A stretch of DNA of 29,827 bases from a virus: positions 1 through 29,827 of the IMG/VR virus record IMGVR_UViG_3300042861_000440. One strand, 5' to 3'. Both the position numbers and the translations under genes were made by a program. Under the pieces are notes generated by a model, which was given only the letters and a program-made list of their open reading frames with translations, searched no databases and was not told the DNA's origin. This document shows positions 23,611 through 28,651 of this stretch, one piece after another. Each line of letters begins with the position of its first letter. Within the stretch, counting starts at the first letter, position 1.

Positions 23611-23877
23611 TTAGTACAGGTTAATTAGACTGGTTGCTGTGGTACTGGTAGCCAGTACCCTACTTACCCTGATGGGTAGGACAGTCCCAGCAGGAACACC
23701 CACAAAAGTGACATTGGACCCACCTGCTGCAGGTGTGACCACTAGGTTACCTGCACCCCCCACATAAATTCCCCTGCTGACCTGTTCTAGGTCAGTACTG
23801 TCACTTGGGGTGATGGCTACCAGATTGTTACCTGGTGCGGTGATGGATTCTGTCAGGTTTTCAAATACATCAGCCAT
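23611..23877 (-). CDS. Spike base protein (RCAP_Rcc01079-like)
   Basis: An 88-residue protein with the pattern of the small spike-base family first described in gene transfer agents: APGNNLVAITPSDSTDLEQVSRGIYVGGAGNLVVTPAAGGSNVTFVGVPAGTVLPIRVSRVLATSTTATSLINLY. The TPSDSTDL, GIYVGG, VPAGTVLPIRV and RVLATSTTAT motifs are all present. The family forms the base of head spikes or fibres. It starts by TAATG overlap with the upstream gene. Confidence 0.85.
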   Translation of the reverse strand: MADVFENLTESITAPGNNLVAITPSDSTDLEQVSRGIYVGGAGNLVVTPAAGGSNVTFVGVPAGTVLPIRVSRVLATSTTATSLINLY

Positions 23878-24059
23878 TAGCGGGGCTCCCCTAGTTTATT
23901 TTCTGCCTCTGCAACAGCCTGCAATTCCACTGCTGTTTTAATGACCATGGACAGCCAGGTGTACTTGATCGACCATTCTGTGTCTGTCCATTTTGTGTTC
24001 AGATCATCCAACATATCATAGATGTTCTGTATCTGATGCTGTATGGTAATACGTTTCAT
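23877..24059 (-). CDS. Small helical hypothetical protein
   Basis: A 60-residue protein with GAGGGA before its ATG and a stop overlapping the spike-base start. It is entirely helical in appearance, amphipathic and charged (ITIQHQIQNIYDMLDDLNTKWTDTEWSIKY, then VIKTAVELQAVAEAENKL). No family is recognised. The position in the operon suggests a virion or assembly accessory. Confidence 0.6.
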   Translation of the reverse strand: MKRITIQHQIQNIYDMLDDLNTKWTDTEWSIKYTWLSMVIKTAVELQAVAEAENKLGEPR

Positions 24060-24080
24060 TTTTTTCCCTCTAAAGACAGT

Positions 24081-24389
24081 TTACAGTCCCTGTCTAGCCC
24101 TGTGCAATCTGTCCTGTACTGTTTTTTTACTGTGACAGCTGTGGCACAGTGGCTGCAGGTTCCCGTGGTCATTTGTCCCACCCATTGAAAGTGGGACAAT
24201 ATGGTCCACATCCAGTGCTGGTCTACTGCACATCCTGCACAGTGGTTCCCCAGCCAGAATCATGGTTCTCAGTTTAGTCCATGTTCGATTGTAGCCCCGT
24301 TTAGCTGCACAGGGTCTGTCCCCAGACTCAGGTGACCGTGCTGGTTTCAGTTTCTTAGCTGGTCTGTGAGATGGTATTCTTTCAGCCAC
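24081..24389 (-). CDS. HNH endonuclease, packaging-associated type
   Basis: A 102-residue protein starting at GTG 24389 with AAAGGA 8 nt upstream. It has a basic N-terminal half (RPAKKLKPARS to RGYNRTWTKLRTMILAGEPL). The HNH core follows: Cys51/Cys54, VDHIVPLSMGGTN with Asp62-His63, Asn77 in HGNLQPLCHSCHSKKT, and Cys82/Cys85 with His86. This is the HNH type usually encoded beside terminase genes in cos-type HK97-like phages, where it stimulates terminase cutting. Here it lies about 3 kb upstream of the terminase with fibre-like genes between. Packaging help is inferred. Confidence 0.88.
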   Translation of the reverse strand: MAERIPSHRPAKKLKPARSPESGDRPCAAKRGYNRTWTKLRTMILAGEPLCRMCSRPALDVDHIVPLSMGGTNDHGNLQPLCHSCHSKKTVQDRLHRARQGL

Positions 24390-24583
24390 AGCACGCGTCC
24401 TTTATTCTGGTTTTGGCTGGTGGGTCCGTAGCGATAGCGTAGGATCCCATCCATGCCAAAATAACTGTTCTGAAAAAAGAGGCCTTGACAGATTCTACAG
24501 TACTGACCATCTTCCAGTACAATCAAAACAGTACTTAACAGTTTTCTGTTCAACTCTGCTGATGTTTTATTCTCCGTTATCAC
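24347..24583 (-). CDS. Possible small protein ahead of the HNH gene
   Basis: A 78-codon frame starting at GTG 24583 without a clear ribosome site, overlapping the HNH gene by 43 bp. The sequence has a CxxC pair (YCRIC), an aromatic middle (GLFFQNSYFGMDGILRYRYG) and a basic end. Local base composition is more A/T-rich than the flanks. It may be a real small zinc-binding protein or a chance frame. Confidence 0.4.
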   Translation of the reverse strand: MITENKTSAELNRKLLSTVLIVLEDGQYCRICQGLFFQNSYFGMDGILRYRYGPTSQNQNKGRVLWLKEYHLTDQLRN

Positions 24584-24978
24584 TACGAAAAAACACAGCA
24601 GACAGTAAAACAGTACTGTGGATGGGGGTCTGGGGAAACCATCATGTTCAGCTTATTTGTTATCTTTTGTCTGGGACAGACCACCTGTCCCACCTGACCC
24701 AGTCCCAGATCTGGTAGCCGACAGTCTGTTGGTGTGACCAGAACAGGCCCGAAAATGACCCACAGTAGGTGGTATCCCAGAACAGGTCAGACTGGACAGC
24801 CGCGTCCCAGATCCAGTCCCACAGCCCCTTCCAGACCACCAGTCAGACCACCAGTCAGACCACCAGTCAGACCACCAGCCCCTGCACCAGGTACGCTGGT
24901 CCAGCACTGGTCCATGTGATACGGTCCCTCGGTTTCATGACACATGGAACCCTGTGACAGGTCTGTATGTTGCGAACA
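24584..24978. other. Non-coding region with repeats between RusA and the HNH gene
   Basis: About 395 bases without a convincing gene. It holds a 12-bp tandem repeat (24832-24878), an 8-bp inverted repeat (TCCATGTG 24911-24918 with CACATGGA 24941-24948) and a short hairpin (GGGACAG 24673-24679 with CTGTCCC 24685-24691). Three overlapping frames are open only because the repeat period is a multiple of three. Possible roles are a replication origin, a terminase-binding or cos region, or a leftward promoter and operator region. Confidence 0.6.
24832..24878. repeat. 12-bp tandem repeat (about four copies), iteron-like
   Basis: Three exact units of CAGACCACCAGT followed by an 11-base partial unit (CAGACCACCAG). 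Spaced repeats of this length resemble origin iterons or small-terminase binding repeats, but could simply be a slippage product. On the minus strand they would encode a WWSD repeat in an unconvincing frame. Confidence 0.85.
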
Positions 24979-25350
24979 TCACAGTGGACTGATGGTGACT
25001 TCGATACATGCCACTGGCTGTGGTCTGGGATCAATCGACAGGTGAATCTGTCTCACCACACCACAATCATCACCAGACAGAATGTCCCACCTGACTAACC
25101 AGTCCAGAATGGGTTTCAGCAGGTTGTCTATGTCCCTGCTACGGTTCCACCCATGCCCTGTCCTGACCACCACATCCACAGACACAGGCTTTTTAATCGA
25201 TGGTCTAGGGATTCTGGACTGTAGTGCAGCCAGATCACAACAGGACAGCCATTCCCTGTACTTAGCAGATTTCACCATTCTTCCGTTTGATACTCTCCAT
25301 ATTGTGTTTACAGATGGTGGCACTGGTAGAGTGAGCTGAATGATTCCCAT
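24979..25350 (-). CDS. rusA: RusA-like Holliday junction resolvase
   Basis: A 123-residue protein with GAGGA 7 nt before its ATG. The RusA pattern is complete: N-terminal LPVPPSVNTIWRVSNGRMVKS, YREWLSCC, the central acidic strand-helix RSRDIDNLLKPILDWLV with catalytic-type aspartates, and ILSGDDCGVVRQIHLSI. RusA dimers cut four-way junctions and would resolve replication or recombination intermediates before packaging. It is the first gene of the leftward arm, opposite the early promoter, which suggests early or middle expression. Confidence 0.92.
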   Translation of the reverse strand: MGIIQLTLPVPPSVNTIWRVSNGRMVKSAKYREWLSCCDLAALQSRIPRPSIKKPVSVDVVVRTGHGWNRSRDIDNLLKPILDWLVRWDILSGDDCGVVRQIHLSIDPRPQPVACIEVTISPL

Positions 25351-25641
25351 GTGGTTTTCCTCATGGTGATTTTGGTCCCAGACGATAATCAGTGTACCTA
25401 CTGGGAGTTAGACAATGCGACTGATCATGTGCTGTGCTGGGGCTGTCCTGTGCTGTGTGTGCTGTGGATGTGCAGGGACTGTGTCCATGGGTGTGACTGT
25501 GTCCCATGGACCTGTGCAGGGTGGGGTTTACTGGACCAGATAAATTTCTTGAAAATACCCATTGACAGTTTTAGCGTCTAGGCGCATATTACTGGTGTCA
25601 GACAACTGAGTCAGACGCAGACGCAAACAGGAGTAAAAGTC
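25351..25641. other. Divergent promoter region between the two arms
   Basis: About 290 bases lie between the start of rusA (leftward) and the first rightward gene. It contains a sigma70-like rightward promoter (25562-25590), an inverted repeat GTCCATGGG (25483-25491) / CCCATGGAC (25503-25511) and a direct repeat TGTGCAGGG (25469-25477 and 25513-25521). These last two are plausible operator elements. A Cys-rich plus-strand frame (25351-25581) is open here but arises from TGTGCTG-rich sequence and has no support. I see no convincing leftward promoter. Confidence 0.6.
25562..25590 (+). promoter_or_regulatory. Early rightward promoter, sigma70-like
   Basis: A perfect TTGACA -35 box (25562-25567) is followed by a 17-nt spacer and a CATATT -10 box (25585-25590; four of six match TATAAT). 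Transcription would begin near 25597, giving a leader of about 45 nt before the ATG at 25642, which carries AGGAGT 8 nt upstream. It is well placed to drive the rightward early arm. Confidence 0.72.
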
Positions 25642-25872
25642 ATGGCAACAGCAACAGCAACAGCAAACAACGCGAAGTTCATTCTTGCAACTGGTCCTAG
25701 CTGGGAATGTGATGCACAGGACCGTGAGGTGGCATTTTACTATGTGGGTGTGTCTGATGAAGACGATTTCATCGGACGGGTTTACCAGTGCCAATCACGA
25801 CAGGCTGCACTGAATCTGGCCACGAAAATGAGTCAGGACCGCAGATTACCACTGGAACTGGAACTGGACTAA
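25642..25872 (+). CDS. Hypothetical early protein
   Basis: A 76-residue protein, first gene of the rightward arm, with AGGAGT before its ATG. It starts with a six-base coding repeat (MATATATAN) and continues as an acidic alpha/beta protein (AKFILATGPSWECDAQDREVAFYYVGVSDEDDFIGRVYQC, then a helix). No family is recognised. First-gene position and a strong promoter suggest a host-takeover factor, by analogy with other phages. Confidence 0.65.
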   Translation: MATATATANNAKFILATGPSWECDAQDREVAFYYVGVSDEDDFIGRVYQCQSRQAALNLATKMSQDRRLPLELELD

Positions 25873-25875
25873 TCT

Positions 25876-25913
25876 GGGGACTGTCCCCACCACCCCACCA
25901 GATTCTGGTGGGG
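25876..25913 (+). terminator. Two adjacent hairpins after the first early gene
   Basis: GGGGAC/GTCCCC (25876-25888) is closely followed by CCCCACCAGA (25893-25902) and TCTGGTGGGG (25904-25913), a near-perfect palindrome. Both are G/C-rich and lack a T run. They may act as attenuators or protect the upstream message, so that the first early gene is expressed above the rest. Confidence 0.45.
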
Positions 25914-25969
25914 AACTGGGGCTGGTCACAGGAGTGGACAGCACATTGGGTTTACAGGGAGTTTTTACA

Positions 25970-26191
25970 GTGCGGACTAAAACATACCACATCAGCAATT
26001 TTGGATCCATGGCACCATCTGGTGTGGAATGTGTGGATGGTTATGTCACCATCCACGATTCCACCAGGTACAGTGACGCAACAGTCCAACAGCTGCACAC
26101 ATGGACCACCAGCAGACTACCTGCTGTCAGGGATGCTGCATTGACAGAGTTGGCTAACCGTTCTGTTCAGCAGTGGCGTAACAGCAACTGA
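25970..26191 (+). CDS. Hypothetical early protein
   Basis: GTG 25970 is chosen with AGGGAG 8 nt upstream; GTG 25934 is possible. The product has 73 residues: a beta-rich first half (RTKTYHISNFGSMAPSGVECVDGYVTIHD) and a helical second half (SDATVQQLHTWTTSRLPAVRDAALTELANRSVQQW). No family is recognised. Confidence 0.55.
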   Translation: MRTKTYHISNFGSMAPSGVECVDGYVTIHDSTRYSDATVQQLHTWTTSRLPAVRDAALTELANRSVQQWRNSN

Positions 26192-26227
26192 TTCACACCC
26201 AACATCACACAGACAGGAGTCAGAACC

Positions 26228-26629
26228 ATGATGATTATTGACAGGGACAGCCTGGTTGAATTTGTGGCCCAGAAGACTGGCAATTCTAAGACCAGCTACG
26301 ATGTGGACGTGATCACCACAGGGATCCTGCACAGCGATCACCCACAATATGGGACAGACTGGTCACAGTTTCTGGTGAATCTGGATCTGGACTATTATCT
26401 GGAAATTGAAGAACACACCTACCACATCGCAGTTAAACAGGATGCAACTGGTTTTTTTGACATCATCAAAACCTTTGAAGCTGTGGATGATGATGATGCA
26501 AACGCGTATGCAGAGGAAAACCATTCTGATCTGGAATGGTATGTGCTGGATGCAAAACTGAAAAACATCAACGATGGTGAACGGGTTGGTACTGTTGTTA
26601 TCCACCGTAAGAAAGTTGGGAAGTCATGA
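26228..26629 (+). CDS. Acidic hypothetical early protein
   Basis: A 133-residue protein with AGGAGT before its ATG. It is strongly acidic, with an alpha/beta start (MMIIDRDSLVEFVAQKTGNSK), a beta-rich middle (LVNLDLDYYLEIEEHTYHIAVKQDATGFFDIIKTF), then DDDDANAYAEENHSDLEWYVLDAKL. The last segment resembles the small DpnD/PcfM-type fold in which a helix with alternating Ala is followed by a strand; that match is weak. Acidic early proteins are often DNA mimics or inhibitors, but there is no direct evidence here. Confidence 0.65.
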   Translation: MMIIDRDSLVEFVAQKTGNSKTSYDVDVITTGILHSDHPQYGTDWSQFLVNLDLDYYLEIEEHTYHIAVKQDATGFFDIIKTFEAVDDDDANAYAEENHSDLEWYVLDAKLKNINDGERVGTVVIHRKKVGKS

Positions 26630-26796
26630 ATGATAATAGGGTGAAAGAATTAGAAGAACTGGTTTCTAAGCATCAGCTTGGTTTTTATCAAATTGAAGAA
26701 CTAATTGGTGGATGTGCAGGCAAACAAATTGATGGGATGGATTATTACCCAGAGTGGGCCATTAAAGTTATGAAAATAGCAGGAGAAAATAAATGA
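26626..26796 (+). CDS. 56-residue hypothetical early protein
   Basis: A short gene that starts and ends with ATGA overlaps to its neighbours. The product (MNDNRVKELEELVSKHQLGFYQIEELIGG, then MDYYPEWAIKVMKIAGENK) is helical and charged with a Gly-rich turn. No family is recognised. The precise coupling on both sides supports its reality. This gene and the next are more A/T-rich than the rest of the genome. Confidence 0.65.
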   Translation: MNDNRVKELEELVSKHQLGFYQIEELIGGCAGKQIDGMDYYPEWAIKVMKIAGENK

Positions 26797-27056
26797 ACCT
26801 TGCAGACAAGATTGATAAAAAGGATTTAGCACTGGCATGGTCTAAAGGTCCCAGATGCATTAAATGCAGCCACCCATGTTCTACGGGGATCTTTCCAGAT
26901 AAGGGTAGAAAAAAGCGTGCCTGGCAATGCATGGCTTGCGATGTAATTCAGATTACACACCAGTTTCTGTGTGAAGAAGGAACTGGTGAATACTACAGGA
27001 CAACATACTTACCCATCGGTTTAGACCTAGAAGAAATCCGTAATGGTAGACTTTAA
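26793..27056 (+). CDS. Zinc-ribbon-like hypothetical protein
   Basis: An 87-residue protein with two Cys pairs (RCIKCSHPC and WQCMACDV) spaced by about 20 residues, which could form a zinc ribbon. The flanks are basic (KKDLALAWSKG; KGRKKRAW) and the C-terminus acidic. A nucleic-acid-binding role is possible. Confidence 0.65.
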   Translation: MNLADKIDKKDLALAWSKGPRCIKCSHPCSTGIFPDKGRKKRAWQCMACDVIQITHQFLCEEGTGEYYRTTYLPIGLDLEEIRNGRL

Positions 27057-27068
27057 GGGGGTGCAGTC

Positions 27069-27263
27069 ATGATTATTGAAACGATGAATAAAAAGCAACT
27101 GAAAGCACTGGTTCTTGTGTTGCAGCATTCATTAACTGAAATTTATGAACATGCTGAGTGTATTCGCCATGGACAGGAGTCAGCAGGCTGTGAAGCTAGT
27201 CACCCATTTTTAGAAACTATTTTCAAAGCAGCTTCCTTAATTGGGAGGCGCAATGAAAGCTAA
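27069..27263 (+). CDS. Small helical hypothetical protein
   Basis: A 64-residue protein preceded by AAGGGGG. It is helical (NKKQLKALVLVLQHSLTEIYEHAECIRHG, then HPFLETIFKAASLIGR) with two His/Cys clusters. No family is recognised. It overlaps the next gene by 11 nt. Confidence 0.6.
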   Translation: MIIETMNKKQLKALVLVLQHSLTEIYEHAECIRHGQESAGCEASHPFLETIFKAASLIGRRNES

Positions 27264-27633
27264 ACTGATTTTCTGTGTTGGTCCCAGCGAACACAGGACC
27301 AGATCTGCAGCTGAGAAGGAATCAGAACTGGTGGGAATTCCTGTGGTAACTGCTGCAGAATGTCCATTCTGTCAACAAACAAACATGGACTGGGACAATG
27401 ATGAATTCGTCAACCATCCAGCCCAGTACCACATTGACTGCTGGGGAAAATGCACTGTAGCTGGTGCAGCTGTGCAGGTGGACATCAGCCACACCCAGAA
27501 CATGCGGCCCATTTGGGTCCCTGTGGTGCAGTCCTATTACCCACCAGAAGTGCATGCAGATCTGGTGAACAGGTCTCAGTCTGAATGTAAATCCTACCTG
27601 TGTCCCATCGATGGGAAGTTCTACAGGTGGTAA
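27253..27633 (+). CDS. Hypothetical protein with CPFC motif
   Basis: ATG 27253 is chosen with GGGAGG 4 nt upstream; TTG 27241 is the longer option. The 126-residue product has an N-terminal strand (MKAKLIFCVGPSEHRTR), an ECPFCQQTN motif, an AQYHIDCWGKC segment and several further Cys and His (C-terminal YLCPIDGKFYRW). These could bind zinc. No family is recognised. It is the last gene before the structured intergenic region. Confidence 0.6.
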   Translation: MKAKLIFCVGPSEHRTRSAAEKESELVGIPVVTAAECPFCQQTNMDWDNDEFVNHPAQYHIDCWGKCTVAGAAVQVDISHTQNMRPIWVPVVQSYYPPEVHADLVNRSQSECKSYLCPIDGKFYRW

Positions 27634-27718
27634 CCGTAAACATGGGGCGAATCTGTTGGTGGATGTCGATTTCTTTGTAATTTCATCAACAACTGCGACA
27701 GGCTAGCCCTATGCGACC

Positions 27719-27789
27719 TGGTCTGGTCCACACCGGCTGATTCCTATTCTCTGGAAGTTCTGACAGCTGGGGCACTGTGGACCAGACCA
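27719..27789. repeat. Inverted repeat 1 (14-bp arms)
   Basis: TGGTCTGGTCCACA (27719-27732) is the exact reverse complement of TGTGGACCAGACCA (27776-27789), with 43 bases between. Perfect 14-bp arms are unlikely to arise by chance in this gap. Confidence 0.9.
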
Positions 27790-27797
27790 TTAAATCT

Positions 27798-27873
27798 GGG
27801 ATGGGTGGGTGTGTGGTGTGTTGCCACATTTTTATGTTCGGTTGGCCCTGAACTGTGTACACCCACCCATCCC
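27798..27873. repeat. Inverted repeat 2 (15-bp arms)
   Basis: GGGATGGGTGGGTGT (27798-27812) is the exact reverse complement of ACACCCACCCATCCC (27859-27873), with 46 bases between. It ends 7 nt before the AGGAGT of the HTH gene. The left arm contains GGG-TGGG-TGGG runs on the plus strand, which could also form a guanine-rich structure. The loop size matches that of repeat 1. Confidence 0.9.
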
Positions 27874-27894
27874 GGTTTTCAGGAGTTTTTTCTT

Positions 27895-28185
27895 ATGGCA
27901 ATGAATTCAAAAAAGAAATTGACCAGCACAGAAGCCTGTGTCATTCTGGGACGTTCACTCAGGACTGTTCAGCACTTGTGTAAAACAGGGAAATTGAAGG
28001 CAAAAAAAGTGGGTCCACTGGGTCGTCAATCATGGGAAATATGGATGGATGGTGACAGCTATGGAAGCAGAAAAGTGGGCCGTAGTGCAGATGGAAGGAC
28101 CAGGAGTCCTGCATCTGGGAAAAAAACACCAGCTGTCAAAGGTGGTGTTCAAGGGAAAAACAGGAAGGGCAGAACTGGTCGATGA
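27895..28185 (+). CDS. HTH (excisionase-like) DNA-binding protein
   Basis: ATG 27895 has AGGAGT 8 nt upstream. In the 96-residue product, residues 7-50 form a HTH_17-type domain: KKLTSTEACVILGRSLRTVQHLCKTGKLKAKKVGPLGRQSWEI. The remaining half is basic and low in complexity (Gly, Ser, Arg, Lys), unlike a folded domain, and overlaps the next gene in another frame by about 125 nt. It could bind the inverted repeats just upstream and regulate the replication genes. That link is inferred from position. Confidence 0.72.
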   Translation: MAMNSKKKLTSTEACVILGRSLRTVQHLCKTGKLKAKKVGPLGRQSWEIWMDGDSYGSRKVGRSADGRTRSPASGKKTPAVKGGVQGKNRKGRTGR

Positions 28186-28453
28186 TAATGGTCATACCAC
28201 ATGGACAGATTGTTGTCGGTCTGATGGTGATGACAGATGGTGTATCAGAACCCTGTCCATGTGTGCTGGTCCCAGACCAGCCAGAAAATCATGGAACATC
28301 GATGACTACACCAGAATCAGTGTCAGAATCCCGTACAGCATAGTCCAGCGAGCAGTAATGTTATCTGAATCCCGTGGACTTAGTCGGGATGAACTGATCA
28401 CACAATTGATCGAAGATCAGGAAGAAGGTGGAAATTGCGTGGACTTAGTCTGA
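28061..28453 (+). CDS. Putative ribbon-helix-helix protein
   Basis: ATG 28061 is chosen with GGTGA 5 nt upstream; ATG 28049 is also possible. In the 130-residue product the C-terminal 45 residues (YTRISVRIPYSIVQRAVMLSESRGLSRDELITQLIEDQEE) match a ribbon-helix-helix pattern: a short strand, then two helices with G-x-S-R-x-E-L-I. The first part is beta-rich (KWAVVQMEGPGVLHLG to RAELVDDNGHTTW) with a Cys-Cys and unknown function. Such proteins are usually dimeric repressors. It overlaps the HTH gene upstream in another frame and the csrA-like gene by 19 bp. Confidence 0.65.
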   Translation: MEAEKWAVVQMEGPGVLHLGKKHQLSKVVFKGKTGRAELVDDNGHTTWTDCCRSDGDDRWCIRTLSMCAGPRPARKSWNIDDYTRISVRIPYSIVQRAVMLSESRGLSRDELITQLIEDQEEGGNCVDLV

Positions 28454-28626
28454 CCCGAAGGGTGGGAGAACACATCCTGTTCATGATTGATGGACAGGAT
28501 GGTAAGGAAGTGGTTGCAGCAGTAATCACACTGGTGGAACATGATGGAAGCAGGGTCCGCCTTCAGATCCAAGCAGACCCTGCAATCAAGATCAGAAGAG
28601 CGGAAGGTCCTTTAGAATTGCAATGA
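28435..28626 (+). CDS. csrA: CsrA-like RNA-binding regulator
   Basis: A 63-residue protein starting at TTG 28435 with AAGGTGG upstream. Residues 4-12 (LSLTRRVGE) match the CsrA N-terminus LILTRRVGE, and SRVRLQIQADPAIKIRRAE matches the second RNA-binding strand. R55 takes the place of the key Arg44 and P49 that of Pro37, while Gly33 is replaced by Gln44. There is an extra two-residue N-terminus and a 4-5 residue insert in the loop (DGQDGKEVV). CsrA dimers bind GGA hairpins in mRNA leaders and alter translation. In the phage it could redirect host or own mRNAs. It lies directly upstream of the primase gene. Confidence 0.85.
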   Translation: MRGLSLTRRVGEHILFMIDGQDGKEVVAAVITLVEHDGSRVRLQIQADPAIKIRRAEGPLELQ

Positions 28627-28651
28627 TTTCTAGTCACATGGAGTATAGCAC

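Larger units (their letters stand above)
27634..27894. other. Structured 261-bp intergenic region with two long inverted repeats
   Basis: There is no convincing gene here, although the HTH frame is open from GTG 27805. It carries two consecutive long-armed inverted repeats (27719-27789 and 27798-27873), then AGGAGT and the HTH gene start. It stands in the middle of the early arm, directly before the regulators and replication genes. Candidates are a replication origin, a terminator-promoter unit or a structured RNA. Confidence 0.6.

Noticed and set aside
24832-24878. CRISPR-like array
   Set aside because: The units are only 12 bp and directly tandem with no spacers, so this is a simple tandem repeat.
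24653-24907. Minus-strand frame encoding WWSD repeats
   Set aside because: It exists because the 12-bp repeat is a multiple of three, several other frames are equally open, and it has no ribosome site.
25351-25581. Cys-rich plus-strand frame in the divergent promoter region
   Set aside because: The Cys codons come from TGTG-rich sequence, it starts beside the rusA start on the other strand, and it covers probable operator sequence. The evidence is insufficient for a gene.
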